A stretch of DNA of 64,000 nt. It comes from Alloalcanivorax marinus (lineage in GTDB: Bacteria; Pseudomonadota; Gammaproteobacteria; Pseudomonadales; Alcanivoracaceae). Each line of letters opens with the position of its first letter. The stretch's first letter is position 1. The notes under the pieces are model-generated. The model saw nothing but the letters and a program-made list of their open reading frames with translations. It searched no databases and had not been told where the DNA came from. This document shows positions 8,306-17,406 of the stretch, piece after piece. Where the stretch lies: contig NZ_JAEKJB010000008.1 in the NCBI RefSeq assembly GCF_016785095.1, positions 682,001 to 746,000 of the forward strand. The letters are read 5' to 3'. The translations under genes were made by a program, and so were the position numbers.

Positions 8306-10903
8306 TTACAGATGATCCACCCTGATACGCGGCAGCGACAGGGTGAAACAGCTGCCTTCGCCGGGCTCGCTCTGTACCGTGATATCGCCGCCATGGCGCT
8401 CGGTGACCACCTTGACGAAGCGCAGGCCCAGGCCGGCGCCGCGGGTACGCGCGCCGCCACTGGTGCTGGCCCGGCTGAAGCGCTCGAACAGGCGCTCCTG
8501 GAACGCCTCCGGAATCCCCACGCCGTGGTCGCGGACCTGACACAGCACCCGGTCGTCACCAGCATACAGACGCACGTCCACCACGCCGCCTTCATGGCTG
8601 TACTTGACCGCGTTGGTGAGCAGGTTGACCACCAGCCGCTCAAGCAGCTCATTGTTGCCGCGCACCCAGACGTCCTCGTCCTCGTTGTAATCGAAGCGCA
8701 GGCGGATATCCCGGGCCTGGGCCTGAATCTGGACCTGGTCCACGGCGGATTCCACCACGTCGAGCATGTCCTGCTCGATCATTTCCACCGCTTCCTCGGA
8801 CTCCACCCGGGCCAGCTGCAGGAACTGCTCGGCGATATTCAGGTTACGCTGGGCGTAATGCTCCACGTTGTCCAGGAAGTCACGCAGGCGCTCACCCTCC
8901 TCGCCATGGCGCATCTTGCCGATCAATGCCAGCACCGACACCATCGGCGAGCGCAGATCGTGGGACAGGAAGTCGAGCATCTCGGTACGGGTACGCATCG
9001 CCTGCTTGACGTCGGAGATGTCCTTGAGACTGATGATCAGCATGCGTCCGGGCTGATCCCCGGCGTGCACCAGAATCATGTCCAGATACAGGTCCATGCC
9101 GCGCCGGTTGCGGCACTCTTTCTGCACCCGACCATCGGCCAGCACCGTCTGCACCAGATCCACCCACTGGCGTTCGCCACTGAATTCAAGCTCGCGACCG
9201 ATGTCCGCCAGCCCCAGGGTGTCCTGGCCGACGCCCTCCAGGCTGAGCAGGTAAGCGGCCTGGGGGTTAATGAACACCACCCCGCCACAGGCGTCGCAGA
9301 TCAGCACGCCCTCGCTCATCTGCGCCAGCCCCACCTGGAAGAAGCGGGTCAGCGCCTGCTGACGCTGTTCCTCATTGCGCAGCTTTTCCACGTGCTTCTC
9401 GATCACCTCGTAACGCGGGCCGCCGCTGCGGCCACGCGCCTCGGTGCGCGCCAGCATGGCGCGAATCCAGTAATCGTAGGTGTCGGCATCCAGGCCCTGG
9501 CGCCAGGCCACCGACAGTTCGTAGCGCTTGCCCTCGTGGCGGAACGGATAGCGACGGGCCAGCGGGCCGCGCCAGTCCACCGGCGCCAGCTGTTCACCGC
9601 CGGACACCGGGGCGCCGCCCTGGGTCTGCATGCGCCAGGCCCGTACCGGCAACACCTGATCAAGCATCCTGAGCATACGCGACATGGGCGCCGGCTCGGT
9701 GAGGCGGCGGTTGAGATCACTGTATTCCGACAGACGCGCCAGGGCGTTGCGCATATAAGCCATGGAGTATTCGAGGCGGCGCCAGGTCCACAGTGGATAG
9801 GCCACGATCGCCGACAGCAACGCCGCCGCCGGGGAGAACCACAGGCCGAACAGCGCCAGCAGGCCATAGCACACCGCCAGGGTCAGCCCCAGGGACGCCA
9901 GCACCAGCGGAATGCTCCAGCGCGGCAACACCAGCGGCAACGCCAGCGGCGCCAGCAGTGCCAGGAACACCCCCAGCAACATGGTGGGTACCGGCGACAG
10001 GCCCTGAATCAGCTCGCCCCTGCGCAGGGCATCGAAAATATTGGCGTTGATTTCCACCCCGGCCATCAATTCACCCTGGCCGGCCAGCGGCGTGGGCAAC
10101 ACGTCGCCGAGGCCGGCGGCGGTGGCGCCGATCAGCACGAACTGGTCCTTGATCAACTGATCCGGCACCCGGCCTTCGAGCACGTCCACCGCGGATACCT
10201 GGGGATAGGTGCCGGCGGGGCCCACGAAGGGAATGTAACGCGGATATTTGCGCACGTTGGCGAGCCCGGAGAAGCCTTCGCCGTCCCCGGCCGGATAGAT
10301 ATCCGGGGACAGCAGCCCCTCGCCTTCCAACACCGCCTGGGTGATGTGCGGCCACCAGGGCTGGCCGATTCCCGAGCGCATGTACACCGACCGGGCCACG
10401 CCGTCGCCGTCCAGCTCCAGGTCCACATGGCCCAGCCCCTTGGCGGCCCGGGCGAAGGGGGCATGGGGCAGCACCTCGGTGAGCTGCCCACCGGAGCGCA
10501 ACTGCTCCACGTGCACGGGCAGATAGACATTGCCGGCGTTGCCAATGGCGTCCACCAGGGCGCGGTCCGACTCCGGTCGGGCGCGGTCCGGCTCGGACAG
10601 GATCAGATCCATGAGAATGGCCCGCGCGCCCTGCTTGTGAAGCTGGTCCAGCAGTTGCGCATGCACCCGCCGGTCCCAGGGCCAGCGCCCGATCTCGCGC
10701 AGACTGTACTCGTCGATGCCGACGATCAGCACGTCGCCGGAGGGCTCCATGGGCAGCCATCCGATCATGCTGTCGTAGACATAACGGTTAAAAAAGGAAA
10801 GCGCGCCGCTGATCGACAGGAGCACGCACAGCCCCGCCACGACCAGCAGCACCGAGAGGTGCTCGATGAAATAGCGTTTTTGCTCGGAACCCGGGTTCGC
10901 CAT
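8306..10903 (-). CDS. CHASE2 domain sensor histidine kinase
   Basis: 865 residues from ATG 10903 with AGGGG upstream; an upstream in-frame extension has no ribosome site. TM1 lies near 15-38, then a periplasmic CHASE2 domain (DVLIVGIDEYSLREIGRWPW onward) to about 320, three or more helices to about 400, a PAS-like segment around 530-620, a HisKA dimerization helix with phospho-acceptor His648 in FLSHDLRSP, and a HATPase domain with NLLTNAVKYS, GVGIP and GLGLRFVKVV. It is expected to sense an extracellular signal and phosphorylate the OmpR-type regulator encoded just upstream. Confidence 0.92.
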   Translation of the reverse strand: MANPGSEQKRYFIEHLSVLLVVAGLCVLLSISGALSFFNRYVYDSMIGWLPMEPSGDVLIVGIDEYSLREIGRWPWDRRVHAQLLDQLHKQGARAILMDLILSEPDRARPESDRALVDAIGNAGNVYLPVHVEQLRSGGQLTEVLPHAPFARAAKGLGHVDLELDGDGVARSVYMRSGIGQPWWPHITQAVLEGEGLLSPDIYPAGDGEGFSGLANVRKYPRYIPFVGPAGTYPQVSAVDVLEGRVPDQLIKDQFVLIGATAAGLGDVLPTPLAGQGELMAGVEINANIFDALRRGELIQGLSPVPTMLLGVFLALLAPLALPLVLPRWSIPLVLASLGLTLAVCYGLLALFGLWFSPAAALLSAIVAYPLWTWRRLEYSMAYMRNALARLSEYSDLNRRLTEPAPMSRMLRMLDQVLPVRAWRMQTQGGAPVSGGEQLAPVDWRGPLARRYPFRHEGKRYELSVAWRQGLDADTYDYWIRAMLARTEARGRSGGPRYEVIEKHVEKLRNEEQRQQALTRFFQVGLAQMSEGVLICDACGGVVFINPQAAYLLSLEGVGQDTLGLADIGRELEFSGERQWVDLVQTVLADGRVQKECRNRRGMDLYLDMILVHAGDQPGRMLIISLKDISDVKQAMRTRTEMLDFLSHDLRSPMVSVLALIGKMRHGEEGERLRDFLDNVEHYAQRNLNIAEQFLQLARVESEEAVEMIEQDMLDVVESAVDQVQIQAQARDIRLRFDYNEDEDVWVRGNNELLERLVVNLLTNAVKYSHEGGVVDVRLYAGDDRVLCQVRDHGVGIPEAFQERLFERFSRASTSGGARTRGAGLGLRFVKVVTERHGGDITVQSEPGEGSCFTLSLPRIRVDHL

Positions 10904-11116
10904 GGTGCCCCTGAAAGTCGTTACTGCGCCGCCGCCAGCCCTATCGTTATGCGCCTCCGGCCCGCTCCGGGCCGTGCCACCCCGCACCCCCGGCGCAAGC
11001 CGGTGGCGGGACGACGGAGAGTCGATAATACGCTGACAGCCCGGCCGGGGCAGCGTTTCGGAACGATCGGCGGGACACCGTAGCGTGGCGCCCGGGCCAA
11101 AAAGGAGCCGGGACGA

Positions 11117-11806
11117 TTACTCGTCGACCGGCTCCAGGCGGTAACCGTGCTGGTATACCGTCTTGATCCGATAGCCACGCTCGGGCCGGATTTGCAGACT
11201 ACGACGAATGCGGCTGATATGCACGTCCACGGTGCGGGATTCGATCGGGGTCATAATGCCCCAGACCTTCTCCAGCAGGTGCGCCCGCGACATCAGCTTG
11301 CCCACGTTCTGGAACAGATAGCAGGCCAGCTCGTAATCCTTGTCGGTGAGCTTGATGGGTTCCTCGTCGAGAAAAATCTGGCGCCGACCACGGTCGATCG
11401 TCCAGGGTCCCACGGTCATCATTCCTTGATCATCCATGTCGGCCACGCCCGCCCTCCGCCCCAATGCGGTGAGGCGGGCAAGCAGTTCCGCTTGTTTCAC
11501 AGGCTTAACCATATAGTCGTCGGCCCCCTGGCTGAGCGCCCCAACGATGGAGGACTCGTCGTCACGCTGGGTGGCGAACAGCACCGGCGTCTTGTTGCCG
11601 CTGGCGCGCACCTCCTCCAGGACGGCGTAGCCACTCATATCGGGGACTTCCCAATCGAGCACCAGCAAATCGAATGTATCCCTGCGCAGCAGGCTCATGA
11701 ATTCCCGCCCACTGGAGAGATGCGTGCACGTGTGCCCGGATTCCCTGAGCCAGTGCGTGACCAGCTCGGCCTGGGCGTGATCGTCTTCTAGGTAAGCAAT
11801 ACGCAC
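11117..11806 (-). CDS. OmpR-family response regulator
   Basis: 229 residues from GTG 11806, which has GGAG nine bases upstream. The receiver domain has the acidic pair EDD at 7-9, phospho-acceptor Asp51 in LLVLDWEVPD and the conserved lysine in VKPVKQ. The C-terminal winged helix (residues 130-225) ends in RIRRSLQ and the RGYRIKTVY(Q)HGYRL motif. It is a cytoplasmic DNA-binding regulator, very likely the partner of the CHASE2 kinase 213 bases downstream. The gap 10904-11116 between them shows no gene. Confidence 0.93.
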   Translation of the reverse strand: MRIAYLEDDHAQAELVTHWLRESGHTCTHLSSGREFMSLLRRDTFDLLVLDWEVPDMSGYAVLEEVRASGNKTPVLFATQRDDESSIVGALSQGADDYMVKPVKQAELLARLTALGRRAGVADMDDQGMMTVGPWTIDRGRRQIFLDEEPIKLTDKDYELACYLFQNVGKLMSRAHLLEKVWGIMTPIESRTVDVHISRIRRSLQIRPERGYRIKTVYQHGYRLEPVDE

Positions 11807-12041
11807 CGTTTTTTACTCCATCCCAATGCTGCAAGAGGGTAACCAAACGGACTCCGGTTGGCGGGAAAAGATTGTAAAATGCCGCCGCGCCGAGCGCACC
11901 ACCGTTCGGCGGGCGCCATCATACCGGCCCGGGACGCCGGCCCCAAACCCCGCTCTTCCCATGGACTCCCCCGCCGCAACCCGCTATCATGCGCGCCACT
12001 TATCGGCAGCCCGCCGGCCCAGGCCCGTGGCACGCCGATAT

Positions 12042-12118
12042 CCGCCCGTAGCTCAGCTGGATAGAGCGTCGCCCTCCGGAGGCGAAGGTCTCAGGTTCGA
12101 ATCCTGACGGGCGGGCCA
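12042..12118 (+). tRNA. tRNA-Arg(CCG)
   Basis: A 77-base cloverleaf. Acceptor stem CCGCCCG (12042-12048) pairs with CGGGCGG (12108-12114), followed by discriminator G and encoded CCA. The D arm is GCTCAGCTGGATAGAGC, the anticodon stem TCGCC/GGCGA encloses CTCCGGA with anticodon CCG at 12076-12078, and the T arm contains GGTTCGAATCC. It decodes CGG arginine codons. It lies between the divergent regulator operon and pyk; the 235 bases before it (11807-12041) show no gene. Confidence 0.98.
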
Positions 12119-12221
12119 TTTTCCTTTCCCTCTCCCCCTATCGCTGTCCGTCGCCCCCAAACCGTCACCCTTTTTTGCCACAATAGCGTCATCACTCTCC
12201 ATCGTTCCGGGAAAGCTCGCG

Positions 12222-13664
12222 ATGTTCCGACGCACCAAGATCGTTGCCACCCTTGGCCCCGCCTCCTCCGGCAGCGACACCCTCGCCGCCCTGATCGACG
12301 CCGGCGTCAATGTGTTCCGCCTCAACTTCTCCCACGGCAGCGCCGACGACCACCGAAGCGTGGCGGCTCGGGTACGCGAACAGGCGGAACGCCTGGGCCG
12401 CACCGTCGCCCTGCTTGGCGATCTGCAGGGCCCCAAGATCCGCGTGGCCCGATTCCGTGACGGCCCGGTGATGCTGCGCGCCGGCGCCCCCTTCACCATC
12501 GATACCGCCCTGGACAAGGACGCCGGCGACGGCGACGCGGTGGGCACCGATTACGCCGGCCTGGCCGAGGACTGCCGGCCCGGCGACGTGTTGCTGCTCA
12601 ACGATGGCCTGATTCAGCTTGAAGTGGACGCCGTGGAGGGCTCCCGCGTGCGCTGCCACGTCACCGTGGGCGGCGAGCTGTCCGACAATAAAGGCATCAA
12701 CCGCCTGGGGGGTGGCCTCAATGCCGACACTCTCACCGACAAGGACCGTCGTGACCTGCTGTTGGCGGCGGAGCTGGACCTGGATTTCCTGGCGTTGTCC
12801 TTCCCGCGCCACGCCGACGACATTCACCAGGCCCGTGGGCTGTACCGGGACGCCGGCGGCCACGGCGACATGGTGGCCAAGATCGAGCGCGCCGAGGCGG
12901 TGGCCGACCCGGACACCCTGGACGCCCTGATCAAGGCGTCCGACGGCGTCATGGTGGCGCGCGGCGATCTGGCGGTGGAAATCGGCGACGCCGAGCTGGT
13001 GGGCGTGCAAAAGCACATCATCCGCCGGGCCCGGGACCTGGATCGCTTCGTGATCACCGCCACGCAGATGATGGAATCCATGATCCACAGCCCCCAGCCC
13101 ACCCGCGCCGAGGTCTCGGACGTGGCCAACGCGGTGCTGGACGGCACCGACGCGGTGATGCTGTCGGCGGAAACCGCGGTGGGCGATTATCCGGTGGCCA
13201 CGGTACAAGCCATGGACCGCATCATTCTCGGCGCCGAGCGCACCTACCAGAACCGGCCACCCAACCACCGCCCGGAACTGGCCATGCAGCGCACCGACGA
13301 GGCCATTGCCCGCGCCGCCATGCATGTGGCCAACCATCTGGACGGCGTCAAGGCGATCATCGCCATGACCGAAACCGGCACCACCGCGCGACTTATGTCC
13401 CGGGTGCGCTCCGGCATGCCGATCTTCGCCTTCACGCCGGACCCGCGCACCCAGCGCCGGGTGGCCCTCTATCGGGGCGTGGAGCCACGCCGCTTCGATC
13501 TCGGCTCGCACCCCGAAAACCGGGCCAACGAAGAAGCGGTCCGCCAATTACTCAAGGCCGGCCAGGTGGCCGACGGAGACCGGGTCATTCTCACCCGGGG
13601 AGACGCCGTGCGCGTGGGTGGCGGCACCAACACACTGAAAATCGTCACCGTGGGCGAACCCTGA
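12222..13664 (+). CDS. pyk: Pyruvate kinase
   Basis: 480 residues, the usual length. N-terminal TKIVATLGPAS and FRLNFSHG, the B domain, then the active-site MVARGDLAVEIG and ITATQMMESMI stretch and DAVMLSAETAVG are all present; the C-terminal allosteric domain ends GGTNTLKIV. It converts phosphoenolpyruvate and ADP to pyruvate and ATP, the last step of glycolysis. Start ATG 12222 follows GGGAAAG. It is a monocistronic housekeeping gene as far as can be seen. Confidence 0.95.
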   Translation: MFRRTKIVATLGPASSGSDTLAALIDAGVNVFRLNFSHGSADDHRSVAARVREQAERLGRTVALLGDLQGPKIRVARFRDGPVMLRAGAPFTIDTALDKDAGDGDAVGTDYAGLAEDCRPGDVLLLNDGLIQLEVDAVEGSRVRCHVTVGGELSDNKGINRLGGGLNADTLTDKDRRDLLLAAELDLDFLALSFPRHADDIHQARGLYRDAGGHGDMVAKIERAEAVADPDTLDALIKASDGVMVARGDLAVEIGDAELVGVQKHIIRRARDLDRFVITATQMMESMIHSPQPTRAEVSDVANAVLDGTDAVMLSAETAVGDYPVATVQAMDRIILGAERTYQNRPPNHRPELAMQRTDEAIARAAMHVANHLDGVKAIIAMTETGTTARLMSRVRSGMPIFAFTPDPRTQRRVALYRGVEPRRFDLGSHPENRANEEAVRQLLKAGQVADGDRVILTRGDAVRVGGGTNTLKIVTVGEP

Positions 13665-13758
13665 GCACCCGCGCGGACACATCTCGCAACATTTTCAGGG
13701 TATTTCTCGGCCGGCCCCGGACCCGGTTCCCCACCAACCTGAACGAGTGAACAACTGT

Positions 13759-13778
13759 TTCCATTTCGAAAAATGGAA
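13759..13778. repeat. Perfect 8-bp inverted repeat in the pyk-porin gap
   Basis: TTCCATTT (13759-13766), loop CGAA, AAATGGAA (13771-13778). No T-run follows on either side, so it is more likely an operator than a terminator. The 605-base gap (13665-14269) also has ATACC/GGTAT arms at 13972-13976 and 13981-13985 and no credible coding frame. Confidence 0.4.
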
Positions 13779-14002
13779 CACCCGGAGGCAGGACGTTTCA
13801 TTTTTCAGGATCGGTGGCGGCGTCACTATAGTGGATTCCAGAGAGGCGGCGGGGCCCCGCCCCCGTCAGCCGATTCCCGGTGACCTTTAAAACCCGCCGG
13901 CCACTCACCAAAAATCAACCAGTGTTCACTTTCTCACCCGGTGGGCGTGACGGATTCCACTCGGCGCCAACATACCAACCGGTATTTTGCCGCTTTACAG
14001 TA

Positions 14003-14032
14003 TTGCTTCGGCGACAAAAGGGGCTCTAAGAT
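14003..14032 (+). promoter_or_regulatory. Candidate sigma-70 promoter for the porin gene
   Basis: TTGCTT at 14003-14008 and TAAGAT at 14027-14032 are separated by 18 bases. A start near 14038 would give a leader of about 230 bases before the porin ATG, beginning exactly at the hairpin cluster described next. Inferred from sequence only. Confidence 0.4.
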
Positions 14033-14143
14033 AGCCCGTGACGGTGGGGTGAAACCGTGTAATCACGGCGCTTCGCCAAAAGTCTAGTGGACTTGTTCAC
14101 CACGAACGTGTCCGCTCGGGAGACGATGCCCTGGGAAGGGCAT
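14021..14143 (+). promoter_or_regulatory. Hairpin-rich 5' leader of the porin gene
   Basis: Several inverted repeats follow one another: GGGCT/AGCCC (14021-14025, 14033-14037); CCGTGA/TCACGG (14036-14041, 14063-14068) enclosing ACGGT/ACCGT (14041-14045, 14054-14058); AGTC/GACT near 14080-14093; and ATGCCCT-GGGA-AGGGCAT (14126-14143). The first overlaps the second, so they could be alternative folds. I recognise no known riboswitch family. It may control porin expression post-transcriptionally. Confidence 0.4.
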
Positions 14144-14269
14144 ACGAGAGGGTTTCATCGTTCATCGCCTGAAACGGGTTTGTCACCCCGGGGGTGGTGG
14201 CCGGTGATGGATGACCGGAGTACGACCCTCTGACATACCAATAAACTTCGAAGAAACAGGACAAAAACA

Positions 14270-15637
14270 ATGGCACTTAAGTGGACCAAAGACGCTCAGG
14301 GAGCGCTGAACAGTCATTCTGACCAGCCCCGCCTTTCCAAACTGACCAAAGCCATCGGCATGGCGGCCGTGTTCGGCGCCACCGCCGCGCTGTCCCCGAT
14401 GGCCCAGGCCATCAAAACCGATTTCGGCCTGGAGTACCGTGCCACCGCATTCGCCAACCAGCTCGATGAAGATGGCCTGCCCGCCGGTGCCAGCAAGGAT
14501 AGCGACAATGGTTTCGGCCACCTGATCCGCGTGAAGAGCAACTTCCTCGACGAGGATACCGGCATCTCCGTGTACACCAGCGTGGAAGTGGCCGGCGACC
14601 GCTGGGGCGGCGACGATCATGGAACCAGCTACGGCCCCTCCTACAACAGCACCAGCCGCGGTGACTCCGTTCGCCTGGACCTGGGTTATGTACAGATTCC
14701 GGTGGGCCACACCGTATTCCGGGTCGGCCGCCAGGCAACCAGCTACAACAACTGCTTCCTGGTGTGCGACGACCGTCGTGACCGGATTCTGGTGGTTCAG
14801 CCGTTCAGCAAGACCACCAGCGTGGTGGCCGGCTATGACCGCCGCCGCGACAGCAACAGCTATTCCGACGTGGACAACGGCGACATGTCCCTTCTCGGCC
14901 TGACCACCAAGGTCAGCGACTGGGACGCCAGCGTGCTGTGGGTACAGTGGTACAACAACTCCGAGGGCCCGCTCACCACGACCCCGACCGCTTACCCGCT
15001 GTCCAACACCACCCTGTTCTCCGGTTACCTGGACGGCTCCATCGGCGAGGCCCTGGATCTGGCCGTGGGCTTCAACCTGTTCACCAACGGCAACGTTGAA
15101 ACCGGCGTGCCCGGCGACGACCGCTTCTTCCAGGAAGACGCACCGTCCGCCTACCTGCGTCTGGGCACCAACGTGGGCATCGTCGACCTGGGTGTTCAGT
15201 ACGCCGCCACCCGTGACGGTGGTCTGATCTCCCCCGGCTTCGACACCTGGTCCAGCCTGATCAACTCCAACCCGGAAGCCACCCAGAGCGCCAGCAGCCT
15301 GTACCGCATGGGCGGCACCCTGGGCATGAAGGACTTCGATGAGGACCTGCTGATCGCGCGCGCCAAGTTCAACCTGACGCCGAAATTCTCCATCACCGGC
15401 GCCGTGGGCCAGCTTTCCGTGGACAACGGCACCGCCGACGACGACAGCATGGTCTACGACCTGCAGTTCGCCTACCAGGCCAACAAGAGCCTGCGTACCT
15501 GGCTGTCCGTGGGCATGATCGAGGAGAACGACGTGGCCACCCTGAGCGGCAACGACCTGATCGGCAGCACCTCCGGCGCCACCTTCGCCGAGGACGATGT
15601 GAAAGCCGCCAGCCTGAACATGAGCGTGAGCTTCTAA
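14270..15637 (+). CDS. Outer-membrane porin
   Basis: 455 residues with an unusually long N-terminus: a hydrophilic stretch of about 27 residues, then the signal core IGMAAVFGATAALSPMAQA, with cleavage likely after AQA near residue 47. The mature part alternates polar and hydrophobic residues in beta-strand fashion and ends in the aromatic AASLNMSVSF, the C-terminal Phe that directs Bam-dependent insertion. It resembles general porins of marine gammaproteobacteria; substrate unknown. Codon use looks like that of a highly expressed gene. It stands alone between the structured leader and a strong terminator. Confidence 0.85.
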   Translation: MALKWTKDAQGALNSHSDQPRLSKLTKAIGMAAVFGATAALSPMAQAIKTDFGLEYRATAFANQLDEDGLPAGASKDSDNGFGHLIRVKSNFLDEDTGISVYTSVEVAGDRWGGDDHGTSYGPSYNSTSRGDSVRLDLGYVQIPVGHTVFRVGRQATSYNNCFLVCDDRRDRILVVQPFSKTTSVVAGYDRRRDSNSYSDVDNGDMSLLGLTTKVSDWDASVLWVQWYNNSEGPLTTTPTAYPLSNTTLFSGYLDGSIGEALDLAVGFNLFTNGNVETGVPGDDRFFQEDAPSAYLRLGTNVGIVDLGVQYAATRDGGLISPGFDTWSSLINSNPEATQSASSLYRMGGTLGMKDFDEDLLIARAKFNLTPKFSITGAVGQLSVDNGTADDDSMVYDLQFAYQANKSLRTWLSVGMIEENDVATLSGNDLIGSTSGATFAEDDVKAASLNMSVSF

Positions 15638-15664
15638 ACGCCCACGGGCTGCATTGTCAGGCAC

Positions 15665-15699
15665 GAAATCGGGGCGACCTTGGTCGCCCCGATTTCATT
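15665..15699 (+). terminator. Intrinsic terminator of the porin gene
   Basis: Perfect 15-bp inverted repeat GAAATCGGGGCGACC (15665-15679) and GGTCGCCCCGATTTC (15682-15696), followed by ATTT. It starts 28 bases after the porin stop. The leading A and trailing T bases suggest it can work on both strands. Confidence 0.85.
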
Positions 15700-15806
15700 T
15701 GCGGGACGCACGCCCCGCTCCTCCACTCCACCACTGGACAAAGTCTTTGCCGGTTGCCCAAACTCCGTGGTCCCCGCTCCCGCTTTTCTGATACGGAACT
15801 ACTTTC

Positions 15807-16673
15807 ATGATCAAGCTCACTACCAGAACCCTGCTGTTCTCCAGCGCTCTCGCCGCCTTCAGCCTGAGTGGCTGCGCCCTCACCGACGCCGAAGCGGAGC
15901 AAGCCCTGGAGATCGCCGACGGCCCTTCCAACCTGAATACGCCCCAACCGGACTGGGACACGCCTTTCTGGGAACGGTGGAGCCAGGCTCAACCCGCCGA
16001 TAATAACGGCGGCGAGCCCCGTGCCGTCAGCTTCAACCGGCGCGATCAACCTCTCGCCAACGTGGCATTGGTGATGGAAGGGCCGGTGGAAGCCGCTCTG
16101 CCTGAAACACTGACCGCCGAGGCGGCGGACCGTGGCCTGCTGATCCTGCCCAAGGGTCTGGTCCAGGACGCCATCGCCCACACCGCCGAATGCAACGATC
16201 TCGCCAGCCAGGCCTGCCGCTCGGCACTGGCGCTCTACCCCGGCGCCCGCCTGCTGGTCCAGGCCCGCGCCGAGGACGGCGGCCGGGTCGCCGTCCGGGT
16301 ATGGGACACGGCGCTGGACAAGGAACTCACCGAGCGCGTCGCCAACAACGATCAGGGCGCCGCCCGCCTGCTCGATAGCCTGGCCAGCCAGGCCGCCACG
16401 GCGGATTGGTCAGCGCGCCCGTTCCAGGGCGAAGGCAATGCCCTGTACATCGCCGCCGGCCGCGTCAACGGCCTGGCGGAAGGCACCGTACTGGAGGTAC
16501 GCGAACCGGGCCGGCCGGTGCGCACCCCCACCGGTCAGGTGGTGGCGTGGCGCGCCGGCGAGGTGGTGGGCAAGGCGAAGGTGGCCGAGTGGGTCGGCGC
16601 CACGCTGTCCAGAATCGAACCGGTCAGCGGCGCCGCGCCCGGGCCGGATCACCGCCTCTCCCTGGCGCCCTGA
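15807..16673 (+). CDS. Envelope lipoprotein with FlgT-like C-terminal domain
   Basis: 288 residues. The signal peptide ends in LSLSGC, a lipobox with acylated Cys near 23. The middle reads like a small Rossmann-like penicillin-binding-activator or TolB-type fold (LLVQARAEDGGRVAVRVWDT). From about residue 213 the sequence ALYIAAGRVNGLAEGTVLEV resembles the C-terminal domain of FlgT-type proteins, a small beta barrel. No flagellar gene is nearby. Function unknown; lipid-anchored in the envelope. The start ATG at 15807 has only a weak ribosome site. Confidence 0.6.
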   Translation: MIKLTTRTLLFSSALAAFSLSGCALTDAEAEQALEIADGPSNLNTPQPDWDTPFWERWSQAQPADNNGGEPRAVSFNRRDQPLANVALVMEGPVEAALPETLTAEAADRGLLILPKGLVQDAIAHTAECNDLASQACRSALALYPGARLLVQARAEDGGRVAVRVWDTALDKELTERVANNDQGAARLLDSLASQAATADWSARPFQGEGNALYIAAGRVNGLAEGTVLEVREPGRPVRTPTGQVVAWRAGEVVGKAKVAEWVGATLSRIEPVSGAAPGPDHRLSLAP

Positions 16674-16692
16674 TCCTGATCCGCCCGCGACG

Positions 16693-17406
16693 TCAGCGCA
16701 GTTGATCAAGCCGGGCCAGCCAGCGCTGGCCCCGGTTGGACGCCAGGCCGTCCGCCCAGCGGGTGGTCTCCGGAAGCCGGTAGCGGGTGGTGCAGTGCAT
16801 CACCAGTTCCAGAGCGGCGGGCAAATCCAGCCGGTGGCCCGGTGAGATGAACAACGGCTTGACCCCGGGCCGGGTGCGCAGCACCGCGCCCAGGGTCTCG
16901 TCGCCGTCCTTCAGCGGAGTCCATTCACCCCGCCCTTCGGGCACCGCGCCATGGCGCCCGCACAGCCTCTTCTTGGCGACCCCCACGGTGGGCAGGCCGG
17001 TGAGCACACCCAGGTGGGCGGCGATGCCCAGGCGGCGAGGGTGCGCCACCCCGTGGCCGTCGCACAGCAGCAGGTCCGGCGCCACGCGCAGTTGCTCCAG
17101 GGCACACAGAATCACCGGGCATTCACGAAACGACAGCAGGCCGGGCACGTAGGGGAAAGTCACCGGCAGCCGGGCCAGCGCGTAGTCCACCGGCTCCAGG
17201 TCCGCGTAACGCAGCACCACCACCGCGGCCCGGGCGGTGTCGCCGTTTTCGAAGCCCACGTCCACGCCGGCCACGGTGTCCGGCGGCAACGCCACTTCCG
17301 TTCGCAACCGGACCCGGGCGGCGCTTTCGCGTTGCAGGGCGCGGGCACGGGCCGGCGTCATGTCCGCCCAGTCCCTTTGCAGCTGGTGCGCGTCAATGGT
17401 GGCCAT
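16693..17406 (-). CDS. nfi: Endonuclease V
   Basis: 237 residues. The family core is intact: AGVDVGF (first catalytic Asp, near residue 48), [11 protein letters not shown] with its glutamate, [22 protein letters not shown] with the second Asp, and [10 protein letters not shown]. It cuts the second phosphodiester bond 3' to deoxyinosine and thus starts repair of deaminated adenine. Its ATG overlaps the stop of the PepSY gene by one base, so it is read as the last gene of that operon, although its function is unrelated to iron. Confidence 0.94.
   Translation of the reverse strand: MATIDAHQLQRDWADMTPARARALQRESAARVRLRTEVALPPDTVAGVDVGFENGDTARAAVVVLRYADLEPVDYALARLPVTFPYVPGLLSFRECPVILCALEQLRVAPDLLLCDGHGVAHPRRLGIAAHLGVLTGLPTVGVAKKRLCGRHGAVPEGRGEWTPLKDGDETLGAVLRTRPGVKPLFISPGHRLDLPAALELVMHCTTRYRLPETTRWADGLASNRGQRWLARLDQLR

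Noticed and set aside
8312..11083. Very long open frame (over 900 codons) on the plus strand opposite the CHASE2 kinase gene
   Set aside because: GC-rich antisense shadow: His/Gln/Ala-biased composition with no domain motif, while the opposite strand encodes clear kinase motifs.
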